Shown here one piece after another: positions 26,851 through 36,170 of a DNA stretch of 64,000 bases. The notes beneath the pieces were generated by a model. That model was given only the letters and a program-made list of their open reading frames with translations, made no database searches and was not told the origin of the DNA. Position 1 is the first letter of the stretch. Each line of letters begins with the position of its first letter. Position numbers and translations under genes: made by a program. Origin of the DNA: Chitinophaga sp. YR573 (GTDB lineage: Bacteria > Bacteroidota > Bacteroidia > Chitinophagales > Chitinophagaceae); assembly GCF_900110995.1 (NCBI RefSeq), contig NZ_FOJF01000003.1:1426001-1490000 (forward strand), in the 5' to 3' direction.

Positions 26851-27438
26851 TCACATTACGGCGTAGGTGTCCCTTTTACGACTGATTGAGTCCTTTTCAT
26901 CACTGCCAGGAGCATCATAAAACCTATCCATAGCATTGCAGGCAGGATTTCCTTCATTACCAAAAAAGTGAACGAACGTACTCTTATATACTTCATTTAA
27001 AGAGCCTCCGTGTATTTCCTCAAAAAATTCTATTGTATTCGAAATGTTACGTCTAACTATACATGCACAATCAAATAATTTGTCCTCAGGCACTTTCCAT
27101 TTAGTCTTAAAATGGAAATAAAGATCCTCTTGTAGTTCCACTTCGAATTCATGGATAATCTTTTTTTCGTCAACCTGACGTTGAATAGAAAAATAGAGAA
27201 AATCACCTTTGTTATAAACTTTCTTATACTTACCAAGGTCTGAATCCTTTTTCACTTGCGCCTCCTTCTTTTTACTATCTAGTTCTTCAACAAAAGGAGT
27301 CCCGGCAGGGAGAGGTGAAATAAAATCCGAGGTAGTAGCGACGATACAGAATACAGCACCATCCTTCAATTCTATTCGTGATTTGGTTTCCCGATCATAG
27401 AAATGTCCATTTTTAAACACTAAATTTTTCGATTCCAT
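26851..27438 (-). CDS. hypothetical protein (195 residues)
   Basis: Starts MESKNLVFKNGHFYDRETKSRIELKDG, a beta-rich opening, followed by a Lys-rich helical stretch ('DSKKKEAQVKKDSDLGKYKKVYNKGD') and an alpha/beta second half with Cys residues ('FDCACIVRRN', 'NPACNAMDRFYDAP'). No signal peptide or membrane segment. I recognise no family. Codon use and length support a real gene. It is followed by the 26385-26850 gap and preceded by a 300-base AT-rich spacer, so it stands alone. Confidence 0.6.
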   Translation of the reverse strand: MESKNLVFKNGHFYDRETKSRIELKDGAVFCIVATTSDFISPLPAGTPFVEELDSKKKEAQVKKDSDLGKYKKVYNKGDFLYFSIQRQVDEKKIIHEFEVELQEDLYFHFKTKWKVPEDKLFDCACIVRRNISNTIEFFEEIHGGSLNEVYKSTFVHFFGNEGNPACNAMDRFYDAPGSDEKDSISRKRDTYAVM

Positions 27439-27738
27439 AGGGTATATTATTTGGGTTATTGGGAGTCTTTAAGCTATATGAATATAGTGTTTTTCTCATA
27501 ATTGGATAAATAAACACATATGAAATGGAGAAGATCGTATTGTAATAATATCCGGGTGCTTATTTATCTGTTAATCAATACAGTACCAGATTATAGTAGT
27601 GTCTCACACTTTTTTCGTGAATTATAAAAAGTTATTTATATTATAACCTAATCTACCGGAATGATCTTATAAAATCGCCATCTATAATAGCATACATTCT
27701 CTATTTAAAGAGTTATATTTATTCTATTTTTTATAATT
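27439..27738. other. AT-rich intergenic spacer, no gene seen
   Basis: Divergent spacer between the hypothetical gene and the deacetylase gene. A short palindrome CTATATGAATATAG lies at about 27473-27486, and TATATTTA (7 of 8 match to a -7 box) lies roughly 25 bases before the deacetylase start. Nothing else was supported. Confidence 0.35.
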
Positions 27739-28533
27739 ATGAGAATAATATGTAGCCTGATGGCATTCCTGGCAACTTTGTCAGGCCACGCACAGAATCC
27801 CAATGTATGGAATCACAAACAATGTGCTGTGGTATTAACCTATGACGATGCAATTGATGCAGATCTTGATAACGCTATACCAGTATTGGACTCATTGGGG
27901 TTAAAAGCGACCTTTTACCTGATCGGCTCCTCTCCTGTTGTTGCAAACCGGATGGAGTTATGGCGGAAAGCAGCCCTTCACGGTCATGAGCTGGGAAATC
28001 ATACTTTATGTCACCCCTGCGATGGCAGTCTTCCGGGACGCAGCTTTGTACAAGCTGATTATGACCTTAGCAAGTATACCGTTAACAGAGCTGTCGCTGA
28101 AATCAGGATGAACAATACACTTCTGCAAGCAATTGACGGCAAAACAAAACGAACATTTGCCTATCCTTGCGGAGATCTCACTATAAAAGATTCTTTTTTC
28201 TATGCAGGGTTACGCAATGATTTTGTTGCTGCCAGAGGCGTTCGGTCTGCCCTGGACTCTATTGAAAAAGTCAACCTGGACAATATTGACTGCTTTGGCA
28301 TGAATGGCCAGACGGCGGAGCAAATGATCGCCCTTGTACAGAAAGCCATGAGTACCCATACACTGCTCGTCTTTCTTTTCCATGGTGTAGGTGGAGGGCA
28401 TAGCCTCAATGTTGGACTGAGAGAACATAGTCTTTTACTCCATTTCCTGAAAGAGCATGAACGGGAGATCTGGATTGCCCCTATGGTAGATGTGGCAGAA
28501 TATATCCGCACCAGCAGGGCGAAAAAGGTTTAA
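27739..28533 (+). CDS. secreted polysaccharide deacetylase (CE4/NodB-like)
   Basis: 264 residues with a signal peptide ending 'SGHAQ' (residue 19). NodB-type motifs are present: 'VVLTYDDAIDAD' (Asp36/Asp37, catalytic base and metal ligand), 'HGHELGNHTLCHPC' (His88 and His92 as metal ligands), 'RTFAYPCGD' and 'LLVFLFHGV' (catalytic His). This is the metal-dependent deacetylase layout acting on N- or O-acetylated polysaccharide such as chitin, peptidoglycan or xylan; the substrate cannot be told. It stands alone, convergent with the next gene. Confidence 0.9.
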   Translation: MRIICSLMAFLATLSGHAQNPNVWNHKQCAVVLTYDDAIDADLDNAIPVLDSLGLKATFYLIGSSPVVANRMELWRKAALHGHELGNHTLCHPCDGSLPGRSFVQADYDLSKYTVNRAVAEIRMNNTLLQAIDGKTKRTFAYPCGDLTIKDSFFYAGLRNDFVAARGVRSALDSIEKVNLDNIDCFGMNGQTAEQMIALVQKAMSTHTLLVFLFHGVGGGHSLNVGLREHSLLLHFLKEHEREIWIAPMVDVAEYIRTSRAKKV

Positions 28534-28539
28534 ATTAAA

Positions 28540-28562
28540 AACGCCCCGGTAATGGGGCGTTC
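28540..28562. terminator. short GC-rich terminator hairpin
   Basis: ACGCCCC / GGGGCGT with a short loop between convergent genes. The plus-strand side is followed by TTCTATCT (weak T-run); on the minus strand a TTTTAATTT run follows, so it can serve both genes. Confidence 0.7.
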
Positions 28563-28581
28563 TATCTGAAGAAATCCTATA

Positions 28582-29055
28582 TCAATGAATTTGAGGTGGT
28601 GGCAGAGCTGGAGGTGTGTTGCTATGTTTTTCACGCCATTTTGCATTTTCCACTAATTCTTTTCTGCCAAAGAATTTAACCTTACTGATCTTTGATGAAG
28701 AAGGATTATCAAAGATAATATCGGCCTGATAATATTCATCATATCGCTCTCCCTCTATCCAATACCTCGCCCTGAACAGATTACCATTACCATGCTCCAC
28801 TTGTATAATACTCAATTCTGTTTTCCCAACAATCTTTGCGATCTCCTTTTCAGCACGCGCGATCTGTGCCTGTTGTTTTACGGAAGGAGATATCAGTAAA
28901 TTTTCTGCATCTTTTACCGCGTGATGTTCAAGGTATGACATGAATGCCGCCGCTATCTTTTTTTGTTCCGGATTTACCCGAAACTGAGCAGAAGTTGTTA
29001 GACCGAATAACAGGCTGACTACAAGTAATGGGAGTGTTAATTTTTTGTTGTTCAT
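28582..29055 (-). CDS. hypothetical secreted protein
   Basis: 157 residues starting MNNKKLTL, with a signal peptide ending 'LTTSAQ'. The mature part starts with a helix, then mixed alpha/beta ('RARYWIEGERYDEYYQADIIFDN'), and ends in a Pro-rich tail ('NTPPALPPPQIH'). This resembles small NTF2-like or DUF4864-like periplasmic proteins in shape, but I cannot name a family. It lies 11 bases downstream of the next gene on the same strand and is probably co-transcribed with it. Confidence 0.6.
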   Translation of the reverse strand: MNNKKLTLPLLVVSLLFGLTTSAQFRVNPEQKKIAAAFMSYLEHHAVKDAENLLISPSVKQQAQIARAEKEIAKIVGKTELSIIQVEHGNGNLFRARYWIEGERYDEYYQADIIFDNPSSSKISKVKFFGRKELVENAKWREKHSNTPPALPPPQIH

Positions 29056-29066
29056 ATTCAATATTA

Positions 29067-29492
29067 TTATTCGAGATCAAGATATTTTATAACCCATGAC
29101 AGACTATCCGGAAATGCTATATGAAACCGTTTAAAGTTCGCGGGAGCTATCAACATTGTATTATTACCTGTGTCTCCAATCTGGTAAGCAACCGGGAAAT
29201 GGTGACCGGTAAAGTCTGCACCTATCTGGCCATTAATATTGGGATAGGCATCACTACTAGTATACAATTTTCCATTTATCTCAAACGTATAATCAATACC
29301 ATTAGCAGACCTTGAGTTAGTACTAAAGTGCTTGACAATACCATCTGCGATTGAGAAGTTACTTATAAGCCTGCCCCTTTTATTACAGTCTTTAACAGTT
29401 ATTACATAGGCAAAGACTATAAGTACAGGTAATATAAATACTGGTTTGTTTATCCGTCTTAAAATCTTACTTAGTTGGTTGATTAAGTGCAT
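29067..29492 (-). CDS. hypothetical single-pass membrane protein
   Basis: 141 residues. Short basic N-terminus, one transmembrane helix ('VFILPVLIVFAYVITV', about 18-33), then a beta-rich exported domain ('IDYTFEINGKLYTSSDAYPNI', 'GHHFPVAYQIGD') reminiscent of DUF3592-type domains, where the chain senses or spans the membrane. No catalytic motif. First gene of a two-gene unit with the secreted protein at 28582-29055. Confidence 0.6.
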   Translation of the reverse strand: MHLINQLSKILRRINKPVFILPVLIVFAYVITVKDCNKRGRLISNFSIADGIVKHFSTNSRSANGIDYTFEINGKLYTSSDAYPNINGQIGADFTGHHFPVAYQIGDTGNNTMLIAPANFKRFHIAFPDSLSWVIKYLDLE

Positions 29493-29860
29493 TACTTGTT
29501 ATTGTACTTAAAAGGTTAAATTGAAAAGGAATAAGGCCCTTCTCCAAATTGCAGCGTTAATCCTCTTGGCTTACTTATACCTGACTCGATTAGAGATTGA
29601 AGCGCTTCCAAGCACATCGCCAACAGCTTCCATATATTGATTTGGCCGCAAAATATTCATGTAGAGCATTCATTAAGTATCTGTGGTCGGATACTTTTAA
29701 TTATAAATTGTTAGGAAACAGAATAGCTACGTTACGAAATATCCGGAGGTTATAATGGTATAGGTAATAAATCGAAGATATCATATTTTGCTTTATATAT
29801 CTAATAACCATCATGGAAATTTTTATCTATCAGATACGTATTTATGACCACGTGATGAAT
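29493..29860. other. intergenic gap with possible gene remnants
   Basis: No intact gene. A frame beginning TTG at 29521 reads a hydrophobic helix ('ALLQIAALILLAYLYLTRLE') and stops at 29640; an overlapping frame continues separately (29597-29755). They may be decayed parts of one gene. Confidence 0.35.
29597..29755 (+). pseudogene. possible gene fragment (52 residues)
   Basis: The frame reads 'KRFQAHRQQLPYIDLAAKYS' and then continues with a basic, aromatic-rich stretch to a TAA at 29753-29755. It is protein-like in composition but has no ATG, no upstream signal and no recognised family. An upstream hydrophobic frame in another phase overlaps it, as expected for a frameshifted remnant. Confidence 0.25.
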
Positions 29861-30412
29861 TTATAGGTCTTTGATGTCCTTTGCTACTACACTAAGATTA
29901 TTATCTAGTTGGTGTCCGCCGCTTTCAATTTCGCGGAAGGTTGCCCATGGAAGTTTATCCCTGTAAGATGCAAGATGATCAAACGGTATTTCTTCATCGT
30001 CACGGCAATGGTAAAAGAAGATATGATTATTTGGAGGAAGGTTTTTTGCGAAATCTTTTTGAAGTTTTAATCCCTGTGCCCATTCCTCTTTACCAGTCCA
30101 AAATGGAGTAGATATCAGAAAAATCCCGGCTGCCTTTTTCGAAATCATATTTTCAGAGAGGTATTTCAGCAGAAGTGACGCACCTAATGAATGTGCGACC
30201 AAAATAACATCGTCTCTGAGTTTACCAATTTCTTCTCCAATTTGCTTCAGCCAACCAAAGTCCGGAGCAGCAGCATCCGTTTGCATTTGAGGGTAGATTA
30301 TCTGATAATCCTTTCCCAATGCTTTTTGCAGAGATGCTACCAGGTTTACGTCTGCCTTGTAACCATCGTCGCCCCCACCCTGTATAAAAAGCACTTGTTT
30401 TCTCATATGCAT
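29861..30412 (-). CDS. RBBP9/YdeN-like alpha/beta hydrolase
   Basis: About 183 residues (start at 30412 or the next Met at 30406). Motifs: 'VLFIQGGGDDGY' near the N-terminus, 'DDVILVAHSLGASLLLKYL' with the nucleophile Ser at about residue 75, 'CRDDEEIPFDH' (Asp) and 'SGGHQLDNN' (His). This is the small serine-hydrolase group containing RBBP9 and Bacillus YdeN; the substrate is unknown. It begins only 4-10 bases after the stop of the double GH43 gene, so it is probably the second gene of that transcript. Confidence 0.8.
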   Translation of the reverse strand: MHMRKQVLFIQGGGDDGYKADVNLVASLQKALGKDYQIIYPQMQTDAAAPDFGWLKQIGEEIGKLRDDVILVAHSLGASLLLKYLSENMISKKAAGIFLISTPFWTGKEEWAQGLKLQKDFAKNLPPNNHIFFYHCRDDEEIPFDHLASYRDKLPWATFREIESGGHQLDNNLSVVAKDIKDL

Positions 30413-30416
30413 CAAT

Positions 30417-32867
30417 TTATTTAGCTAATGACTCATAAGAAATCCCCCAGTGCTTCGCTAGTTTTACTGCTTCTTGTTTTGTTAAATGAATGACCGCACC
30501 ATGTTTAGGCGATGTAAAATTGATAGTCTTCATAACGCCTTCATTGAAATGCCCCAGATTGGTAAAATTTATGAAATCACTGGTTTCACTAAACCCGAAA
30601 TTATGCGGATTGATTCCGTAAATATCATACATCAACACCCATTTCTGTTCTCCAATCCGTTTCCATACATTGGGAGCTTCACAAGATTTTTCTTCAGGGT
30701 CGTACCAGCGGGCATCAAACTCAAAATCTTCATTAATTCTATTTGAAACCGCTTGTTTGATTCCAGCCTCTCCATCATGCGATACATAAAACATATGGTA
30801 TTTTCCGTCCACCCTGGTAATGTCAGCATCAATTGCCGAAACCTTTTCATTAGGGTATTCAAATAAAAGCCGGGGTAGGGTTTCAAACTTGTTGAACTCA
30901 TCGTTGACATACACGTAGTACAATTTGTTGGCCTCATTCCTGAAACGCATGGTGAAGTACATCATCAGCTTCTTCCTGTTCTCATCAAAAATAATTTCAG
31001 GTGCCCAGGCACAGCCTATTTCTCCCAATCCTGCCGAAAGTGTGTCCAACCGGATAATAGATCGTTTCCAGTTAATCAGATCCCACGATTTCATCAATAT
31101 CAGTGAACGATTATTACCCCAGCCGTAAAGCTTTCCATCCCGCTCCCATTGTGTGTTACGATATCCGGCTTCCTGTGCATAAATGTGCAGGTCGGTCATT
31201 GCTAAATAGAAAGCGCCATCCGGGCCACGATAAATATGAGGATCACGAATACCTTTCTGCAAGGCAATGGTATCGCCAGCGATGACAGGTTTACCATTAT
31301 TCAATGCTGTGAAATGGTATCCATCCGGACTTAATGCCATATGTAAACTATGTGTTTCATCACGGTGAAAAACCATCAGGTAGGCACTCATATCCTTTTC
31401 CTGCGGAACAGCGTTCCTGTAACGGAACTGTTTAAACCCTGCGCTACCGTTACCGGCAGAAAGCAGGCCGATTCGTAGTGCAAAGAAACCTCCGAATTTA
31501 TTATGGTTCAAACCGGAAACATCCAGGTCTTCAATCAATGTTGACCATACCTTTCCATCCGGACTTACTTCTATATCTACACTGTTGCCATGGTTGTGGA
31601 TTTTTGCAATAAAATGTTTCCCCAGTTTATTGGGCACAGTTATCTTCTCACCAGCATTTTTATAAATTGTAAATGTCTTCCCGTCAGATACTACTCCCGC
31701 ATATGCTTTCTCACTATAATACAGGATCAGGCCTGCGGTATTTCCTTTTTCTACGGTGATCTCTACCTGTAATTCATAATTCTTGTCTGTTGCAGTCGTC
31801 AACAACAGACGCCCATCAGCAGGTGTTGCTCCTTTCGCTTGAATAAAGAGGTTTTGTTGTTTAAAAGAAAGCGCCTGAGGGGAATATTCTTTCCAGAAAG
31901 TCCACTGAAGCCCTAATTCAGGCCCTGTAAAATCATCGGAAAGCTCAAGACCGTGTTTTACTGCTGTTGCCTGCGCTATCGGTGTTGCAGTACTTTTGGT
32001 ATGAAACCAGCCATCCTGGGTCCATTCAATAGGTTCTATCAGGGTTTGCCGGCCCAGGGTATGATAAGCATTGGCATAGGCATGATAAACAATCCACCAG
32101 TTGCCGTTCACATCATCGATGAGGGTACCATGTCCCTTTGACCACCAGTTATCGCTGGCGCTATAAGTGTGTACGATAGGATTATAAGGAGAATTCTCCC
32201 AGGGGCCCATTATACTCTTAGATCTGGCACTAACTACCATATGACTGGTAGCAGGTCCTGCGGTTCCACCCTGTGCCGATGTCATATAATAATACCCGTT
32301 TCTATAGTTTAATTTGGGAGATTCCAGGCACATGCATTCCGTTATCCAACTCTTCGGATAAACCCAGCCATCGTAGACTTTTGTTTTCTCTCCCACAGTG
32401 CTTAATCCATCTTCATTTAACCGGATCACTTCCCCCTCATTGAGAAACAGGAACCGGTTTCCCTGATCATCAACAATATGTCCGGGATCAATACCACTGA
32501 CCTTCAGGTCTACCGGCTTACTCCATGGACCTTTGATATTCTCTGACCAAACTACCCAATTTGTTCCCGCAGCCGGATAATAGATATAATACCTGTTCTT
32601 GTACTTGAGTAAGTCCGGCGCATAGCCTGAGCCTTTATATTCCGGAACGGCCCGGCAAACAGGCTCCCAGTTCATCAGATCCTGTGAATGCCAGATCAGA
32701 AATCCGGGAGCATAATAGAAGGGAGAATGTGTCATGTAATAATCCTTTCCATCTCTTAAAATCGAAGGATCGGCGTAGTCTCCAGGCATAATTACTTTCG
32801 GGAAGTCCTGTGCATGCGATAGCTTCACTGACAGCATTAAAGCTAAAATGATAATACTCCTGTACAT
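30417..32867 (-). CDS. GH43-GH43 double glycosidase
   Basis: 816 residues with a signal peptide ending 'SHAQ' (residue 20). The N-terminal five-bladed propeller of GH43 type runs to about residue 310: Asp33 in 'GDYADPSILRDG' (base), Asp126 in 'GIDPGHIVDDQGNRFLF' (modulator) and Glu181 in 'CLESPKL' (acid). A beta-sandwich of concanavalin type follows (about 315-490, 'DDFTGPELGLQWTFWKEY'). A second GH43-like propeller occupies about 500-800 ('GIRDPHIYRGPDGAFYLAMTD', 'GCAWAPEIIFDE', 'SAIDADITRVDGKYHMF'). GH43 enzymes remove arabinose, xylose or galactose side groups. The exact specificities cannot be read. It lies upstream of the small hydrolase gene at 29861. Confidence 0.85.
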   Translation of the reverse strand: MYRSIIILALMLSVKLSHAQDFPKVIMPGDYADPSILRDGKDYYMTHSPFYYAPGFLIWHSQDLMNWEPVCRAVPEYKGSGYAPDLLKYKNRYYIYYPAAGTNWVVWSENIKGPWSKPVDLKVSGIDPGHIVDDQGNRFLFLNEGEVIRLNEDGLSTVGEKTKVYDGWVYPKSWITECMCLESPKLNYRNGYYYMTSAQGGTAGPATSHMVVSARSKSIMGPWENSPYNPIVHTYSASDNWWSKGHGTLIDDVNGNWWIVYHAYANAYHTLGRQTLIEPIEWTQDGWFHTKSTATPIAQATAVKHGLELSDDFTGPELGLQWTFWKEYSPQALSFKQQNLFIQAKGATPADGRLLLTTATDKNYELQVEITVEKGNTAGLILYYSEKAYAGVVSDGKTFTIYKNAGEKITVPNKLGKHFIAKIHNHGNSVDIEVSPDGKVWSTLIEDLDVSGLNHNKFGGFFALRIGLLSAGNGSAGFKQFRYRNAVPQEKDMSAYLMVFHRDETHSLHMALSPDGYHFTALNNGKPVIAGDTIALQKGIRDPHIYRGPDGAFYLAMTDLHIYAQEAGYRNTQWERDGKLYGWGNNRSLILMKSWDLINWKRSIIRLDTLSAGLGEIGCAWAPEIIFDENRKKLMMYFTMRFRNEANKLYYVYVNDEFNKFETLPRLLFEYPNEKVSAIDADITRVDGKYHMFYVSHDGEAGIKQAVSNRINEDFEFDARWYDPEEKSCEAPNVWKRIGEQKWVLMYDIYGINPHNFGFSETSDFINFTNLGHFNEGVMKTINFTSPKHGAVIHLTKQEAVKLAKHWGISYESLAK

Positions 32868-33150
32868 CTTTATAGAATTATTGTAAATTATGTTTCAGAT
32901 AAATCCAGCATGTTAACTGAATTTCTCTTCTCTCCTGCCGGTTAGATGTTGTTTAAGGGAATATTGAAGTGCATATAATTAGTGATCATAGCACGTGGAA
33001 CCCAATTGATAGTAAACAATGTTAAGCTAATCTATTTACCTCTACTCTTCTTCAAAGATAAATAACAATTCTTAAAGTGTCAATATAACATTTATTTCTA
33101 GTGAAAAAGCTCTTAATCTTAAATTTCATAGTTTATTGAGGAAGAAGCAC

Positions 33151-33969
33151 TCAGTAGTTATTTATGTGCAAATAATGTTTCCTGAAATTTAATGGGCTCT
33201 GGTGATAACGCATTTTAAACTGAAAGTTGAAGTTAGAAAGATTATTGAATCCGCACACTAAACTTATTTCCAGAATGCTTTTTTGCGTTTCAATCAGGAG
33301 CTTTGTTGCATGACTAAGCCTTATTTCATTTAAAAAACTTGTAAATGATTGCCGGGTCCGTTGACTAAAGTATCTCGAAAAAGAATTATTCGCCATGTTT
33401 GCAATTCCCGCAACTCTGTCAATCGTGATTTGTTCCTGAAAGTTCTGATAAACAAAATTAAGTACCTTTTTCATCCTTTCAGATTCGACGCCGTTTCTGC
33501 CAGATATGACATTATTGGTAATAATGCCTAAATTCTTTGACTCTGCTAAGCTGTTCAGAATTTCCAGGAGTTTGAGCCATTTGGGCAAACCGTTTAATTC
33601 AAGGATTTCAAAAAGCATCTTACTCACCGATTTATTTATAGCACCAGTGATTGCAATACCTTTCGACGATTTAATCAGAAGTTGGTTGAGGTTTTGGCTT
33701 TCTGGTAAGGATAAAAATCCCTCGCCGAAAGTTTTTTGGTCAAAATGCACAACTATTGACTTTGCCCTTAAATCGGTATTGGTCAAATAGAACTCCGGAT
33801 AATTACGATAAAGATGCGGCAAGTTAGGCCCTAATAGCACGAGATCGCCGGGGCCAAACTCGCTAACACGGTCTCCTATAATTCTTTTCCCCTTGCTTTC
33901 CAATACCAGAACCAGTTCATATACAGGATGGAAATGCCATGGAGTAGGAAAATAATTGTAGTCGAACAA
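33151..33969 (-). CDS. AraC-family regulator lacking its N-terminal start
   Basis: 272 residues from a TTG; C-terminal AraC helix-turn-helix pair intact (about 165-262, 'GFNNLSNFNFQFKMRYHQSPLNFR'). The sensor cupin starts abruptly at 'FDYNYFPTPWHFHPVYEL'. Compared with the related regulator at 14221-15108, its HxH is at residue 12 instead of 33, so about 20 residues are missing, and an in-frame TGA lies just 9 bases before the TTG. Only 17 bases separate it from the divergent GH94-like frame, leaving no room for a promoter. It is probably 5'-truncated by a rearrangement, or the assembly is wrong here. Confidence 0.7.
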   Translation of the reverse strand: MFDYNYFPTPWHFHPVYELVLVLESKGKRIIGDRVSEFGPGDLVLLGPNLPHLYRNYPEFYLTNTDLRAKSIVVHFDQKTFGEGFLSLPESQNLNQLLIKSSKGIAITGAINKSVSKMLFEILELNGLPKWLKLLEILNSLAESKNLGIITNNVISGRNGVESERMKKVLNFVYQNFQEQITIDRVAGIANMANNSFSRYFSQRTRQSFTSFLNEIRLSHATKLLIETQKSILEISLVCGFNNLSNFNFQFKMRYHQSPLNFRKHYLHINNY

Positions 33970-33986
33970 TCTTGTAACTCAATGCT
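33970..33986. other. rearrangement or misassembly junction
   Basis: 17 bases between two divergent frames that both lack a native start. There is no promoter, no Shine-Dalgarno-like sequence and no ATG for either. Confidence 0.55.
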
Positions 33987-36170
33987 GTGCTCCCAAATGG
34001 TCAGAAAGTTAAGCTGCCGAAAGATCCCTGGTTCCTGATTGGGAATTACAGGTTAACCCTGTTCGCTCACGTAAGCGGTGAATATGAACTAATAACCGGT
34101 CAAAGGGCATGGGGCCGCATGAACCAGGGAAACACGCCAAATTCAGGCTTAAATTCGTCGTCAATCGATTTGTTCAATGACGGGGGAAAGATGCTGGGGC
34201 ATTATCAACTGACCGGATTGAATTCTTTGGCTGCCGATCCGCATTCCTGTACCAGGGAATTCGGCTGTGGTTATACTAAATATACTTACCGTACTAATAA
34301 TTTCATTTGTGAAAGAACCTTAGCCTGTAAACCATCAACCAATCCTTATGACGGCTTCCCCGCTTTTCTTCTGACCGTAAAGTTGCGTAATACAACCGGT
34401 AAAATGTTAAAGGTATCCTACAATGAGTCGGTGGTAGCTCATTATGAAATGATGGAGCAACAACGTAAAAGTGTGCAGAACAAAATCGTTAAGTATCAAA
34501 ATACAGTATCCTTAAATAAACAACAAAACATCATTAAAGCTGATATCAAAGGAATTGCATCAGATCCTTTGTTATTTCCTGATAAAACCTCCGCTAGTAT
34601 AGCTGATGGTTATCCTCCATCACTTTTCTTAAAAGCATTATCTTCAAATACCCGGTTAAAAAATGAAAGCGGAAATGACAGGGACGAGTTATCCGCCACA
34701 ACAATTATAAAGTTAAAGGCACATGAGGAAATATCCATTAGATATATTATTGGGTACTCTTTTGGTACCGGCTTTGATTCGATGGAAGTTATATGTGATG
34801 GAATTCAGTCGGCAATCGATGAAACAAATAATCAAAATGACTTCAACGCCGATTGGCTCAAAGTATTACCTCGTTTTCCAAAAGAATCTGATACGCTGTT
34901 AAGAAACGAGATGATCTGGCATGCTTATAACCTGGAAGCGATGACAAAATATAACGATTATTATAAGGAGACTGAAATACCCCAGGGTACCGTTTATGAT
35001 TATGACTGGGGAATACATGCCAGTGCAAGGGACCATATGCAGCATGCGTTAGCATCGGTCTATTATAATCCGGGGCTTACCAGGTCAGTATTACGTTATA
35101 TGATAAAAAAGACGACACCGTGGGGAGAGATCAGGTTAATCGAGGCGGGCTATGGAATGGCCAATGCAGGTAGCTATTTTACAAGTGATCAGCAGCTTTA
35201 TTTTTTTCAGCTTCTTTCAGAATATTTAAGAGTAACAGGTGACTACCGTTTTTTGGAAGAACAAGTTGATAATTATCCGTTGTCAGCTGGGTATAAAACA
35301 TCTGTTTTACAAGCCACAGAGAACTGTTTCAAGTTCCTGAGGGACGAGATCGGTATTGGGAGGCACGGACTTGTCCGCTTAATGAATTCTGATTGGAATG
35401 ATGCGATATACTATATTGTCAGGGCCCCATACAATCGTACTTTATACAATGGCGAATCTCACATGAACTCCGCAATGGCTATCGTTGAGCTGGATAATTT
35501 AATTGACCAGCTAAAAAGCCTCGCTTCAAAAAGTGATTTTACAACTATGCAAGCGCAACTGGACCGTTTAACAGCATCTATGGGGGCATATCGTGATAAC
35601 TTAAATACCGCGTTCTTCAGAGATTTAGGGGACCGTAATTTTTCGAGAAGAATGTATTTCAATGGGCGTTCATATGGAGATGAAAACCTTTTTCTTGAGC
35701 CGCAAACACATATGATGCGAATGAAAGAATTGCCTGAATCAAAAAAACTTGCATTGCTTAAAGAATTGAAAGAACGTGTCTATAACGGGGAGAAATTAGG
35801 TGCCAGGGAGCAGCAGGCACCGGAGTTTGAGGATGAAGAATTTGATAGAGGATCCAGGGAAAATGGCGGATTCTGGTATGCGCTTAATGGGCCGCTGATT
35901 ATAGGAATTTCTATGTTTGACAAACCTGAAGCATGGCGGCTATTGAAAAAGATGTCTTTTGGTAATTACTCCCACTACTTTCCCAATTACTGGTCCTCGT
36001 ACTGGTCTGCATCAGATAATGTCGAATCATCATTAATACCAATGGAGGGACTTCCGGATCAGACTGGTGACTATAGTGATATTCCGGTTTATTGCGCACA
36101 TCCTCATGCATGGCTGTTATATTGTTATTATAAATTAACAGAAGATTATGTTAATGTTTCGCGCCGATAA
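33987..36170 (+). CDS. GH94-like (alpha/alpha)6 glycoside phosphorylase/hydrolase, 5' end abnormal
   Basis: 727 residues from a GTG; the frame is open only back to a TAA at 33975. N-terminal beta-sandwich ('GNYRLTLFAHVSGEYELITGQRAWGRMNQG'), helical linker, and an (alpha/alpha)6 barrel with 'MNSDWNDAIYYI' (Asp469 and Asp472), 'YNGESHMNSAMA' and the C-terminal 'YCAHPHAWLLYCYYKL'. The DWND motif and the following Gly-Glu-Ser resemble the acid region of GH94 cellobiose-type phosphorylases, so I call it GH94-like; GH36-type hydrolases share the fold. No signal peptide. The start is probably lost at the junction. Its stop directly abuts that of the convergent GH29 gene. Confidence 0.65.
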   Translation: MLPNGQKVKLPKDPWFLIGNYRLTLFAHVSGEYELITGQRAWGRMNQGNTPNSGLNSSSIDLFNDGGKMLGHYQLTGLNSLAADPHSCTREFGCGYTKYTYRTNNFICERTLACKPSTNPYDGFPAFLLTVKLRNTTGKMLKVSYNESVVAHYEMMEQQRKSVQNKIVKYQNTVSLNKQQNIIKADIKGIASDPLLFPDKTSASIADGYPPSLFLKALSSNTRLKNESGNDRDELSATTIIKLKAHEEISIRYIIGYSFGTGFDSMEVICDGIQSAIDETNNQNDFNADWLKVLPRFPKESDTLLRNEMIWHAYNLEAMTKYNDYYKETEIPQGTVYDYDWGIHASARDHMQHALASVYYNPGLTRSVLRYMIKKTTPWGEIRLIEAGYGMANAGSYFTSDQQLYFFQLLSEYLRVTGDYRFLEEQVDNYPLSAGYKTSVLQATENCFKFLRDEIGIGRHGLVRLMNSDWNDAIYYIVRAPYNRTLYNGESHMNSAMAIVELDNLIDQLKSLASKSDFTTMQAQLDRLTASMGAYRDNLNTAFFRDLGDRNFSRRMYFNGRSYGDENLFLEPQTHMMRMKELPESKKLALLKELKERVYNGEKLGAREQQAPEFEDEEFDRGSRENGGFWYALNGPLIIGISMFDKPEAWRLLKKMSFGNYSHYFPNYWSSYWSASDNVESSLIPMEGLPDQTGDYSDIPVYCAHPHAWLLYCYYKLTEDYVNVSRR

